The notes beneath the pieces were generated by a model that searched no databases, was not told the origin of the DNA, and saw only the letters and a program-made list of their open reading frames with translations. 64,000 nucleotides of DNA from Loki-b32 sp048941605. Lineage in GTDB: Archaea; Asgardarchaeota; Lokiarchaeia; Sigyniarchaeales; SOKP01. The stretch covers positions 3,618 through 67,617 of the forward strand of contig JBHLNL010000002.1 of NCBI GenBank assembly GCA_048941605.1, in the 5' to 3' direction. Below, one piece after another: positions 43,244 through 52,370 of the stretch; within the stretch, counting starts at the first letter, position 1; the number at the start of each line of letters is the position of its first letter. Made by a program: the position numbers and the translations under genes.

Positions 43244-44551
43244 TTATTTATTCATATTTTTATTTTCAAATGCCTCACAATAAATTGCAATTTCATTAAT
43301 AAAATCTTTCAGATTATCAATTTGAGATCCAATAAAATTAAAAATTTCTTTTCGATATTGGATTGAATCTCTAATTTTCATCTTATCTAACCCTAAATAG
43401 TTTGGAAAACATATTAATTTCATTAAATATGGAAGAACTTTTTCATTTGTTTGCAGATCTTTAAAAATGGAATAAAAAATATTTTCATCAGATAATTTCC
43501 ATTTTAAAATACCCATATATATTAAAAAAGCAAAATTCATTGAAATCCAATTAATTAATTCTTTTGATAAAAAGCCCCGTCTTTGGGATGCAAATGCTAA
43601 ATAATATAATATCAATGTTTCATTGCTAAATTGTGGATATAATCTTGTATTCCCATCTGTTTGTTTATTGTCTCTTAGAAAGTTGTTTTCTAATAAAATT
43701 TCTATAAAACCTTCCTGTGGTGCTAGAAAAATCCCATCAATTAGACGTAACCCTATCCTTTCAGCAACTTTTTCAATAGCTTCTTCTTCTGCATTCGCAA
43801 TCGAGTCAATATAGGGTAAAAATACGTCATTTTTTAAGATCATAGGAATCTCATGGTCTTTTTTTTCCGGAAATTCTCCAAAATTGGGATCCAAGTTGTA
43901 GAGTGATGTTATGTTATTGATTATTTGATATATTTTTGGTGAGATTCCAGGAATTTCAAAATAATCTGGATTTTCTAAATTTTCTCGATAATAAGTATGT
44001 GGCTGTAAAAGGTGCCTTTGACATTCATAAAAATTATTAGAAGATTTTAACAACTTTTCATATATAAGTTTGAGATTTGCCCCTCTTGGAAATAAAATAT
44101 CTTCAATGAATTTAACTAATTTATATAAATAAGTATTTTCCAAATTTAATTCATCAGGATTAGTGATATGACGTAAAATATTCAAGGCGTCGATAGACTC
44201 ATGGAGAAAATCAACAATGTAATCTTTGATATCAATTATAGGGATGTTATCTCGGTATTTAACAATGAAGTCTTTAATTATCTCATAAATATTCGATCGG
44301 TACATCGCAGAAAATTCTGAAAGTGCCCTAACTTTACGAATATTTCTCTTTTCTTCTTCTTGGCGGATTTTATCTAAAATTTCAGGATCTAATAATAGAT
44401 CTGCATCTAATTCAATAATTATTCTTCTAGTTTCCCTTAGAATTGGGCGCATATGACTTAAAAATGTTAAATATCTTGGTAAAATATCTGTCCATTTCTC
44501 TCTTTTTCTTCCTGATTTTACTGTTCTCGTAGATTTTTTTTTATAACTCAT
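43244..44551 (-). CDS. Unknown helical protein of the 8-gene cluster (435 aa)
   Basis: 435 aa, basic N-terminal tail (SYKKKSTRTVKSGRKREKW), then helical throughout, for example ILRETRRIIIELDADLLLDPEIL and ITNPDELNLENTYLYKLVKFIEDIL. No enzymatic motif, zinc site or membrane helix is evident. Gap to the AAA+ gene 25 nt and to the upstream gene 26 nt, consistent with one transcript. The basic tail could contact nucleic acid or membrane. Family not recognised. Confidence 0.6.
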   Translation of the reverse strand: MSYKKKSTRTVKSGRKREKWTDILPRYLTFLSHMRPILRETRRIIIELDADLLLDPEILDKIRQEEEKRNIRKVRALSEFSAMYRSNIYEIIKDFIVKYRDNIPIIDIKDYIVDFLHESIDALNILRHITNPDELNLENTYLYKLVKFIEDILFPRGANLKLIYEKLLKSSNNFYECQRHLLQPHTYYRENLENPDYFEIPGISPKIYQIINNITSLYNLDPNFGEFPEKKDHEIPMILKNDVFLPYIDSIANAEEEAIEKVAERIGLRLIDGIFLAPQEGFIEILLENNFLRDNKQTDGNTRLYPQFSNETLILYYLAFASQRRGFLSKELINWISMNFAFLIYMGILKWKLSDENIFYSIFKDLQTNEKVLPYLMKLICFPNYLGLDKMKIRDSIQYRKEIFNFIGSQIDNLKDFINEIAIYCEAFENKNMNK

Positions 44552-44577
44552 ATTTATTAATTTACCATATAGTTATT

Positions 44578-45717
44578 TTAATCTTCATTATAGCCAACTA
44601 AAATTTCAGTAAATATATTAGAAATCTCAATGAAAATTGGTATTTCCACACGACACAAATTTCCAAGAATCCATTTATTAACATCTTTAAGAAGAAATCT
44701 TATTTGATTGTGAATCTTTTTATTAATTTCTGAATCGATTATTTTAGATAACCATAATCCTCCTCCTATTCTATAAGCAATGATCTTGATAAGTGGTTCG
44801 AATAATGGTTCTAAAACTTGTTTCATCATCCAAGATTTTGGAATAACGCTCATGTTCTTTTCTTTAAAACTTGGGTCATTTAAAATTGGATTTGTCTCAT
44901 CAATGCTTAATTTAGGCATGAAACTTAGTAATAAGATTAAAGCAAAAATAGATGAAATCCCATTTATGGTATAAGAGCCTCCAATTCTCTCGAGATCATC
45001 TCTATTTATCGCAATATTGGCTAAAAACATGCAAATAAAGACATTTCTGTCAAAATCTTTAGAAACAACAGCATATCCTAAGTTCTCATCAATTTCCAAA
45101 TATTTCTCTTCAAGAATCTTTATAATTTCTTCCGGAAATGTGTAAAATACATAGCGTTTTTCTTCACTCCTTCTTACATCCTTTTCAATTACAAGTTCTT
45201 TGGAGACAAGCCCAAATAAATTCACCAGTTCTTCAAGTTGCTTTTTCACATAATGATGTGGTTTATTTGGGTCTCCAAACATAGCAAAAAATTGATGATC
45301 TACAATATGAAAATCATTTCTCTTACTAAAAGCCTCAACCATTCTATCTATTATTGGTACCTGAGTTCCAGCCATTATAGCTTTTGCTTTAGAAGTTACA
45401 AATCCATTTAGCAATTCATTAATTATAAAATCTTGTTCATGAGTTCTTGATTTTAACACTTTTTGAAAAGCTTCAACAAAATTTTTAGTATTGGGGAAAA
45501 AAGCATTTTGAATTTTATCATTTATGGATCTCAATAGTATATCTCCGTCATTTTTAGGAAAATGAAGTTTCATATTGTTTAATCTTTGAATAAGCGCTTC
45601 TTTAGCACCGGGTATATTTTCTATATCTCTTTTTTGTAATTCGATAATTGCTATTTCAAGGTTAGTTTGGAAGTCAACTAATAATCTTTTCCATGTTGGA
45701 TCTTCAGGAGCAGCCAT
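44578..45717 (-). CDS. Unknown protein of the 8-gene cluster (379 aa)
   Basis: 379 aa, ATG start, mostly helical. Possible winged-helix region around 150-215 (NKPHHYVKKQLEELVNLFGLVSKEL... RYVFYTFPEEIIKILEE). A more hydrophobic section FALILLLSFMPKL near residue 260 looks like a buried helix rather than a membrane span. No catalytic motif. It may be another DNA- or protein-binding subunit. Family not recognised. Confidence 0.6.
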   Translation of the reverse strand: MAAPEDPTWKRLLVDFQTNLEIAIIELQKRDIENIPGAKEALIQRLNNMKLHFPKNDGDILLRSINDKIQNAFFPNTKNFVEAFQKVLKSRTHEQDFIINELLNGFVTSKAKAIMAGTQVPIIDRMVEAFSKRNDFHIVDHQFFAMFGDPNKPHHYVKKQLEELVNLFGLVSKELVIEKDVRRSEEKRYVFYTFPEEIIKILEEKYLEIDENLGYAVVSKDFDRNVFICMFLANIAINRDDLERIGGSYTINGISSIFALILLLSFMPKLSIDETNPILNDPSFKEKNMSVIPKSWMMKQVLEPLFEPLIKIIAYRIGGGLWLSKIIDSEINKKIHNQIRFLLKDVNKWILGNLCRVEIPIFIEISNIFTEILVGYNED

Positions 45718-45743
45718 ATTTTTCTCTTACCATTCAAATTATT

Positions 45744-46724
45744 TTAATTATTTATAGTCCAATTTAGCTCGAGTGATGTATTTCTTAAAGCTTTAATCAG
45801 AGGTTTAATTAAAGTTTTATCATAAATATTTGGAGAAGAAATTCCTTTTTGAGCTTTCCATCCCATCTGAGTACCATTTCCCATTTCTCTCTGTCCATAT
45901 TTTAAAATATTACTTAAATCTCGTACCCACCAATAAAACCTTAACCATTTTTTATTTGGATTATCTTTTGAATATATTACTGCCAATGCTTTCCATTCTC
46001 CCATTAACCATTTAAGAGTTATTCCACTAACTGGAAGGTAAAAATTAATAGGAAAATTTGCATGAAATTTTAAATCAAGATCTTTTGTTGAAATATTAAA
46101 AATTGGTTGATTATATCCTTCTAAAATAACTATTTCTCCACAATGCTGACATTCGTAATGAGATTTCATTTTATCCATCTTATTCTGACATTTAGGACAG
46201 GTTTTATTTTCTAATATCCTATATTTTATTATCTCTATATACTTTTCTTTTTCTAATTCTTCTTTTGTTTTACTTTCTTGTTTTCCGTATTTTCCACGCC
46301 AACCCCAGAGTTCATCAAAAGATTCATCAACTTTTTCTAAAGCTACTATAAGATTATTTAAAACGTATTTATCATAGACTTTAAACATTCCTGCATGTTG
46401 ATAATTTTTCCACCAAGAAAGTCTCACATATTTCTCTTCCTTTAAATAAGCGCTATGACATATTAATACAGCAAATAACCTATTTTCTGTCTTGTTAATT
46501 ACAATCCCTTTTTCTGCCACTTCATAATTTTTATTTAAGGAAGCATTTTTATGAAAATACTCTCCATCTTGAAAGTCTCCTTGCCCAATCTCTTTTTTTC
46601 TATTTAAATCTACTTTTTCATCTTTTTCTTTAATAATTTTTTTACATTGTGGGCATTGAAAAATTCCAGCTACTAAGGGTTCCGTCTCAATATTACATGC
46701 AGGGCATTTCAAATTAATCATCAC
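45744..46724 (-). CDS. Duplicated zinc-ribbon protein of the 8-gene cluster
   Basis: 326 aa with two repeats of the same layout. Repeat 1 has zinc ribbon LKCPACNIET...FQCPQCKKI followed by KYVRLSWWKNYQHAGMFKVYDKYVLNNLIVAL. Repeat 2 has TCPKCQNKM...YECQHCGEI followed by KWLRFYWWVRDLSNILKYG and IYDKTLIKPLIKAL. The aromatic WW strand plus helix is conserved between the halves, pointing to an internal duplication. ATG ATG start overlaps the end of the upstream gene by 11 nt, which suggests translational coupling. Likely nucleic-acid binding (inference). Confidence 0.65.
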   Translation of the reverse strand: MMINLKCPACNIETEPLVAGIFQCPQCKKIIKEKDEKVDLNRKKEIGQGDFQDGEYFHKNASLNKNYEVAEKGIVINKTENRLFAVLICHSAYLKEEKYVRLSWWKNYQHAGMFKVYDKYVLNNLIVALEKVDESFDELWGWRGKYGKQESKTKEELEKEKYIEIIKYRILENKTCPKCQNKMDKMKSHYECQHCGEIVILEGYNQPIFNISTKDLDLKFHANFPINFYLPVSGITLKWLMGEWKALAVIYSKDNPNKKWLRFYWWVRDLSNILKYGQREMGNGTQMGWKAQKGISSPNIYDKTLIKPLIKALRNTSLELNWTINN

Positions 46725-47814
46725 TAATTATTAAAATCAATCTCTCATAATCTAAATTTAATAGTTTTAATTCTTTCTCTGTTAGTTTAGTAATTTGCTC
46801 ATTTATTTTTACGAGATCTTTTCGTAATTCAATTAATGAGGTTTGAATATTATCTACAATTCCATCTTCGTTAAAAGATATTTTTTCTATAAATTCTAAA
46901 TAACTTAATTTTTTGTTCTTACCAGAATAGTTTTTCTTCAATTTTTTCAATTTATTTTCAATATCCTCAAGTTGGTTCCTAATAGTTAATAGTGTTAATA
47001 ATTGAGAAGTCCACTGCTTATATAATTGATCCTCCTTATTGATTTTGTCAAAGTTAAATTTATCAGAAAGTTCTATTTTCTCGTCTTTAAGATATTGGAA
47101 TATCTCTTTATTTTCTTCTATTGCTTTATTAATTTTTTTCATTATTGGTTTTGTATTTAATAATGGTTCAAAAATTTTAATAAATCCATTAATTTTATCT
47201 TGAATTTCTTTAAACCTTTGATAAAATCCTTCAATTGTAACTTCAATTTTAATCACTTGATATATATTCCCATATTGATCCAAAATATAATAAAAATCAT
47301 CTGATAGTGTATAATCATGTTCACCAATTTCTAAAATCAACGAATGAATAGCAGTACTTTTCTCACATCTCACTCCTTTCAACCTTGTAAGAGCTAAATT
47401 AAAATTCCTTCTATTTAAGAATTTAAATTTCTTGCTTATAATTAAATATAGAGTGTCATCTGGAATAGATATTGTATCATTCTCAATGGTTACTGTTTCT
47501 TCTCCTAATTTTATTATATAATCACCATCTTTTTGTTCAAAATCTCTTAAACTTCGAATATTTTTAAAGAGACCTAAGTCAATGTAAATTTCAATAAATT
47601 CTTCTTTCCAAAAATTTAAGATATTATTTTTATAAATATCATCTAAATACAGCACTCTCTCATAAGATTCTATAAGACCTATGTCGGATAAATCTTTAAA
47701 TAAATCATTTCGAATGATATAAAGGAAAAGAATTATATACCTCATATCTACATTGTCAAGAATTTTATCGATTAAGTTTTTATCATATTCTAATGTCAAA
47801 TTATTATGTTCCAT
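46714..47814 (-). CDS. Unknown protein with C-terminal coiled coil, first gene of the 8-gene cluster
   Basis: 366 aa. The N-terminal part (1-190) is mixed, with a helical start (YDKNLIDKILDNVDMRYIILFLYI) and beta-rich centre (GEETVTIENDTISIPDDTLYLII). From about 200 to the end it is coiled coil (FYQRFKEIQDKINGFIKIF; IRNQLEDIENKLKKLKKN; ELRKDLVKINEQITKLTEKEL). A separate family from the other coiled-coil proteins. It opens the operon; the promoter should lie in 47815-48002, shared divergently with the Elf1-like gene. Confidence 0.6.
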   Translation of the reverse strand: MEHNNLTLEYDKNLIDKILDNVDMRYIILFLYIIRNDLFKDLSDIGLIESYERVLYLDDIYKNNILNFWKEEFIEIYIDLGLFKNIRSLRDFEQKDGDYIIKLGEETVTIENDTISIPDDTLYLIISKKFKFLNRRNFNLALTRLKGVRCEKSTAIHSLILEIGEHDYTLSDDFYYILDQYGNIYQVIKIEVTIEGFYQRFKEIQDKINGFIKIFEPLLNTKPIMKKINKAIEENKEIFQYLKDEKIELSDKFNFDKINKEDQLYKQWTSQLLTLLTIRNQLEDIENKLKKLKKNYSGKNKKLSYLEFIEKISFNEDGIVDNIQTSLIELRKDLVKINEQITKLTEKELKLLNLDYERLILIISDD

Positions 47815-48014
47815 GCCTAAAATCCACTCTTTATTTTTAAAAATACTATTACATTTCAGTTAAAAAGAGTAACTGAGATAATTATTCATTCCTAAAAAAT
47901 TTTACCAAAATCCTCTAAAAATTTTCACATAAAAGCAAAAATATTTTAGTTTTTATTTCTTTTTATTCTAAATGAAGATATGTCCATTTTTAAGAAAATA
48001 ATTTGGTGATTCTA

Positions 48015-48593
48015 TTGGGAAGGAGAAAACGTAAACAAGTAACACCAAAACGGGTAAAACGGGTTCCTAAAATCTTCACATGCCCCGAGTGCGGTGAGAA
48101 AAGTGTAAAGGTAACAGATCTTAAAAAGAAGGGCGCTTTTGCCACCGTGAAATGTGGTAATTGTGGGTTAACTAAAGAAGTGCTTGTTAATTCAATTTCG
48201 GAGCCTGTAGACGCTTTTGGAGATTTTATTGATATCTATTATGCTGATCAAGAATTACAAAGATTAGAAAGAAGAATAAAAAAACTAAAAGAAGAAAATG
48301 AATGGGGAGAGCTTGCACTAGCTTATTCAATTTTATCCGATCTTTGTAAAACAAAAGCAGCAACATTATTAGAAGAAGATGATGTTGATTTGGATGATGT
48401 TAATAAATGGAAATTGAGAGCTGAGGAATATAAACAACTTGAAAAAAATACTCTATTAAAACTTGATACTGAAGAACTTGAACGTGGGGTTCGAACTGAT
48501 GAAGAATCCTTATTTGCTGAAAGTGATACAAAGATAAAGAAGGAAAGAAAAATTGATGATATTTTTGATGATCCAGGGTTCTTGGAGTTTTAA
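48015..48593 (+). CDS. Elf1-like transcription elongation factor with long C-terminal extension
   Basis: 192 aa from TTG 48015. GGTGAT (48005-48010) is 4 nt upstream, and the reading GRRKRKQVTPKRVKRVPKIF is the standard basic Elf1 start. Upstream TTG 48003 would place the ribosome site inside the gene. Zinc ribbon: FTCPECGEKSVKV and VKCGNCGLTKEVLV. After residue 75 an acidic helical extension (LQRLERRIKKLKEENEWGE; FDDPGFLEF at the end) makes it over twice the usual length. Elf1 binds RNA polymerase near the DNA entry; the tail may add contacts. Confidence 0.8.
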   Translation: MGRRKRKQVTPKRVKRVPKIFTCPECGEKSVKVTDLKKKGAFATVKCGNCGLTKEVLVNSISEPVDAFGDFIDIYYADQELQRLERRIKKLKEENEWGELALAYSILSDLCKTKAATLLEEDDVDLDDVNKWKLRAEEYKQLEKNTLLKLDTEELERGVRTDEESLFAESDTKIKKERKIDDIFDDPGFLEF

Positions 48594-48820
48594 AAGCCTA
48601 ATAATTAAATTTTATACTTTTATTTAGGATTCTTGATTTTATATTTGCTGGAATGTACTTTCACTTTGATAAATTCCACAAATATTTAAAAAATTGCTTT
48701 TAGATATTAGAATTGCTTCCTTAAGATTTAATATATATATTAATAGGAAAAAGAAAATATCCTTTTTTTTTACCCGAAAAAGTAAGGAATGTAAAAAAGT
48801 TTACCAGTTTAGGAGATGGG

Positions 48821-49267
48821 TTAAGATCCCTGTCTACGTTTGGCGAATAGTTGTTTAAGTTCACCCATAATGGCTCCTCTCAAAGAGACTGGACTTGCAG
48901 GTCGATTAGGTCCCGGAGCAGGTCCTGGACCTCTTGGTGCCCCAGGTGGACCTCCGGGTGGTGGAGGTGGACCTCCAGGTGGACCTCCCGCTGGTAATGG
49001 TGCAGATGGACCAGAAACTATTGGAGCTGCTGATGTTGGGCTTCCTCCAGGTCTTAATGATGCCATTTGACTATTTATTGAATTTAATTGATTTTGTAAA
49101 TTATTTACTTTATCGTTTACAGCACCAAGTGATTGATCAACTAAATCGGGGATCCGTAAAACAATTGACATTATTTTTTCAATGATGTCTCCAAACGCGT
49201 TTAATTTTTCTTCTAATGGAGCTTTTCGAGTACTATCTAAGAAACTTGCAAATTCTTCAGCGCACAT
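48821..49267 (-). CDS. Coiled-coil protein with poly-proline tract (WASH CCDC53-like layout)
   Basis: 148 aa. A helical N-terminal half (LEEKLNAFGDIIEKIMSIVLRI; VNDKVNNLQNQLNSINSQM) ends in coiled coil. A Pro/Gly-rich stretch with PPGGPPPPPGGPPGAP lies around residues 94-110, and a short basic helix (RGAIMGELKQLFAKRRQ) closes the protein. This order recalls eukaryotic WASH subunit CCDC53 and other profilin-recruiting proteins. Poly-Pro tracts bind profilin in eukaryotes, and a profilin-like gene is in this window. Homology itself is unproven. Confidence 0.6.
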   Translation of the reverse strand: MCAEEFASFLDSTRKAPLEEKLNAFGDIIEKIMSIVLRIPDLVDQSLGAVNDKVNNLQNQLNSINSQMASLRPGGSPTSAAPIVSGPSAPLPAGGPPGGPPPPPGGPPGAPRGPGPAPGPNRPASPVSLRGAIMGELKQLFAKRRQGS

Positions 49268-49395
49268 TTTAACTCTTTAAGTCATGTAATTTTTTATGTT
49301 TTCTAATAATTTAATAGATTTTTGTTTAATAAATTTAAGTTCAAGCTTATTTATATTTTTTCAAAAAAATATAAAAAAAGAATGAAAAGTTTAAC

Positions 49396-50019
49396 CTAGC
49401 TTAATTCAACTATAGTATCTTTTAATTTAATCCATAAAGTATTTATTTCATCTCTTACTTCAGTAAATTGATATATTTTTTTAAGTAATATATCTCGAGC
49501 TCTATCAAAATCTCTTTGAACATCATTCAATTCTTGGTCAAGGATGTTTAATTTATCACCATCAATTAACTTATTTTTTGCTTTCTCAACATCTAACGCC
49601 TTTTTTATTACAACAGATCTTTTATCAGCTACATCTGCTAAGGCATTGACAAATTCTTCTTTTTTTTGAACCAAATATTCCTTTTGTACAGCAAGATCTT
49701 TAATTGCATTCAAATATATATTATTTCCCTTGATATAATCATCATTTTTTTGGATTATTTCTTTATATAATTTTACTTCCTCGTCTTTAATGTTAGATCT
49801 GTGTTCTCGTGCGAGAGTTTGCATTTGTTTTAATACATCTCTAAAAGTTCGATTTAACATTTCTCTGTTTATATTTGCTTTGGTAATATTTTCTGCATAT
49901 TTTATTTGAGAATTAATAAGAGCACTCTGAGATTTAGCCAATTTCCTAAATCGGGAGACTAATTCTTTTTCCATCTTTGCTAACTCTAACTCATCCTCAT
50001 GCGTAATTATTGGGCTCAT
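49396..50019 (-). CDS. All-helical protein, BAR-like in length and pattern
   Basis: 207 aa, continuous long helices rich in Lys, Glu and Asp: LELAKMEKELVSRFRKLAKSQ, LYKEIIQKNDDYIKGNNIYL, VNALADVADKRSVVIKKALDVEKAKNKL and LNDVQRDFDRARDILLKKIYQF. Three or four helices of about 45 residues fit a BAR-type or other elongated helical bundle that could sense membrane. Lies 128 nt upstream of the poly-Pro gene on the same strand. No direct evidence for membrane binding. Confidence 0.55.
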   Translation of the reverse strand: MSPIITHEDELELAKMEKELVSRFRKLAKSQSALINSQIKYAENITKANINREMLNRTFRDVLKQMQTLAREHRSNIKDEEVKLYKEIIQKNDDYIKGNNIYLNAIKDLAVQKEYLVQKKEEFVNALADVADKRSVVIKKALDVEKAKNKLIDGDKLNILDQELNDVQRDFDRARDILLKKIYQFTEVRDEINTLWIKLKDTIVELS

Positions 50020-50112
50020 TTTAAATCCTACTCCATTACTTTTTATAGTATTTAATAAATTTCTTATGTGATTTACTTATTTTGATTAATATAATATTTT
50101 TAATATTTAAGT

Positions 50113-51147
50113 TTATATTGAAAAGGATGCTGTTAAAATATTATCTTTATAATTTGCTTTAATAATTTTTGCTTCAATCTCTTTTCCAATAAATTTTTCA
50201 ATATTCATGATTGGTTTGTTTAAAATAAGCTTAATACCAAAATTATTATCTATTTTTCCGATATATTCTCTTTTCCAACGCCCTTTAGAAATGACTTTTA
50301 GTCTTAATGAGTCATTTTTTTTTACATTTAGAGATGCTCCAGTTTTACGTTTATGAATTCCAAAATCTTTTGGTCCCAATTTCAATTTAATATTATATTT
50401 TTTTTCAAGACTAGATAATTGGTTATAAAAATAACCCCAACTTTTTGGTCTGATTTTTTTTAACCTCCTACCTGTTTTATATATCAAATATTTTTGGATA
50501 CCAATTTGAATTTTCTTTTCTGAATATCCTGCATTTCTTTGATCTATGATATATTGAATAATCTCTTCGATATCGTTGTCATTTTCTCCGGGAAACCAGA
50601 CAGGGGCAATTAGTAAATCAATTTTTGTATCTAATAAGATTTTTATGCTTTTTTTAAGATTTTCTATATCATAATCCTCGCAATTGCACAAATAACCTGA
50701 TTTTCCTTGGTTCAATGAATTTAGACTAATGTTTATCCTTGTAATTTTAGCATCTTCTAATTGGCTAATTTTTTCTTCATTAAGCAATAATCCATTTGTT
50801 TGTATTGATATAATTTCGACTCCTTTTATCTTCCAAATTTCTTTGATTAAGTCAAATAAATTAGGATAGAGTAGTATTTCTCCATATGGTGCAAAATGTA
50901 TTTCAATTTTATATTGACCTTTAAATTCTATTAAATCTCTTAATTTTTGTAGTAGATAATTAGAGTCGATAATAAAATTGGTTTCATAATCTCCAGCACT
51001 TACAAAGCAATACTTACATTTTAAGTTACACAAGGTTAAAGGTTTTAATTCAATAACATTTGTTCCTCTATCAATTATACCTATAAAATCTATGCCAAAC
51101 AACGGAATTTCTGATTCTTCATCAACATATATTATTTCAGTAGTCAT
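50113..51147 (-). CDS. Radical SAM protein with C-terminal TRAM-like domain
   Basis: 344 aa. The cluster motif CNLKCKYCFVSAGDYETNF (about 42-60) is CxxxCxxC. The barrel continues with IEIHFAPYGEILLYPNLF and INISLNSLNQGKSGYLC. The last 65 residues (LRLKVISKGRWKREYIGKID; FIGKEIEAKIIKANYKDNILTA) form a TRAM/OB-like domain found on RNA-modifying enzymes. Similar to uncharacterised archaeal radical SAM proteins. The substrate is likely RNA (inference). It is 9 nt after pelA. Confidence 0.82.
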   Translation of the reverse strand: MTTEIIYVDEESEIPLFGIDFIGIIDRGTNVIELKPLTLCNLKCKYCFVSAGDYETNFIIDSNYLLQKLRDLIEFKGQYKIEIHFAPYGEILLYPNLFDLIKEIWKIKGVEIISIQTNGLLLNEEKISQLEDAKITRINISLNSLNQGKSGYLCNCEDYDIENLKKSIKILLDTKIDLLIAPVWFPGENDNDIEEIIQYIIDQRNAGYSEKKIQIGIQKYLIYKTGRRLKKIRPKSWGYFYNQLSSLEKKYNIKLKLGPKDFGIHKRKTGASLNVKKNDSLRLKVISKGRWKREYIGKIDNNFGIKLILNKPIMNIEKFIGKEIEAKIIKANYKDNILTASFSI

Positions 51148-51156
51148 TTCTCTTTA

Positions 51157-52230
51157 TCAGAGTTTATATCGTAAAATTCCTATAATTGAGCCTAAATTTA
51201 CTAACTGTTCTCCAGTAATATTTTCGGTACTCATGATATTAATTTCACCACCACTTTTTTCAACATTAGTAATAATTTCTTCTATTTTTAGCTTATTTTT
51301 TTTTGAAGCCCCTCTAATTAACACGTCTGCTATTAATAAATCTTGAATTGCTCCTTTATTAGAAGCTTCAGATACTTCTTCAAGGCCAATAACAATATAA
51401 TCAGGATCATTAGCAAAAAGAGTCATAATATTTTCGATTTTTTCAGTTTCTTGTATAATTTTTATTTTATTTTTAAGATTAGCTAACTCACTTGATTTTA
51501 AAGTTTCTCTAATTGCACTTTCTGTTCCAGAACTGGCATGACTAGTCTCAATTTTCCCCTTAAAGTCAAATTCAGGAATTTTTCTAAGAAAACTTATGAA
51601 TTTATCTTTAATGTTTCCTGGTCCACAGAAGATTATTAAATCGATATTAATATTTTTAATATTTTCCATTATAACTTTTTGTATATCTCCAAAAAAATCC
51701 TCCAAGGCTTTGTTTCGATAAGTTTGTTTATACCTTTTACCAGGAATATTTTTCTTAATGGTAGCAATTCTTTTGTGGCTAAAATTAGTAATAAGTGCTA
51801 ACGTTGCCAAACCTGTTTCAATTGCTGCAATTAGAATAATAAAATTAGATTCAAATTTTGAGGTTTCTTTCAATCTTCTTAATTCATTTTTCAACCAGTT
51901 TTCTTTAATTATAGTTAATTTTTGCGATACTTCTATATTGAATGTGTGGTATGTTCCAAAGCTCACATAATCTTCAGGACCTTCCAGAATTTTACCCTTT
52001 ATTCTTAAACGATTTGAAAATTCATGAAAAGACACATCCTCAACTTTTAATTTTAATTTCATTAATTTACGTTCGCCTTTAGTTCCTTCTTTAAGAACTA
52101 CTCTTCTCTGAGTTAGAGAAGAAACAATATCATCTTTATTTATAATATTATATAATGACCATAAATCATTAAGATTCTCGGTTTTAACAGTGATTTCTCC
52201 ATGTTTGTTGTCAATATTGAGAATTTTCAA
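51157..52230 (-). CDS. pelA: Pelota homolog, mRNA surveillance / ribosome rescue factor
   Basis: 357 aa. Partner of aEF1A in releasing stalled ribosomes. The N-terminal Sm-like domain includes KHGEITVKTENLNDLWSLYNII and TQRRVVLKEG. The middle and C-terminal eRF1-like domains carry IEVSQKLTIIKENWLKNELRRL and the later HASSGTESAIRETLKS and GGEINIMS. No GGQ motif is present, as expected for Pelota. Full length for the archaeal family. Confidence 0.96.
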   Translation of the reverse strand: MKILNIDNKHGEITVKTENLNDLWSLYNIINKDDIVSSLTQRRVVLKEGTKGERKLMKLKLKVEDVSFHEFSNRLRIKGKILEGPEDYVSFGTYHTFNIEVSQKLTIIKENWLKNELRRLKETSKFESNFIILIAAIETGLATLALITNFSHKRIATIKKNIPGKRYKQTYRNKALEDFFGDIQKVIMENIKNINIDLIIFCGPGNIKDKFISFLRKIPEFDFKGKIETSHASSGTESAIRETLKSSELANLKNKIKIIQETEKIENIMTLFANDPDYIVIGLEEVSEASNKGAIQDLLIADVLIRGASKKNKLKIEEIITNVEKSGGEINIMSTENITGEQLVNLGSIIGILRYKL

Positions 52231-52370
52231 TTAACAAAACTGACTCTTAAATAGAATTATTCTTATTTAGAATAAATATGAAATATAAGAAAAGCTTAAT
52301 TTAATTTGCTTGAAATAGTATTCCAAATAAAAATAAAATAAAAATATAAAAACTAACTTATTAGAACTAT

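Noticed and set aside
48727..48742. 16-bp palindrome TTAATATATATATTAA between convergent genes
   Set aside because: Simple AT alternation in an AT-rich genome at a convergent gap; no regulatory meaning can be supported.
48840..49185. Long plus-strand ORFs rich in Gly/Pro or Leu/Val opposite the poly-Pro gene
   Set aside because: They are antisense shadows of the GC-rich poly-Pro repeat; the minus-strand frame has a natural coiled-coil N-terminus.
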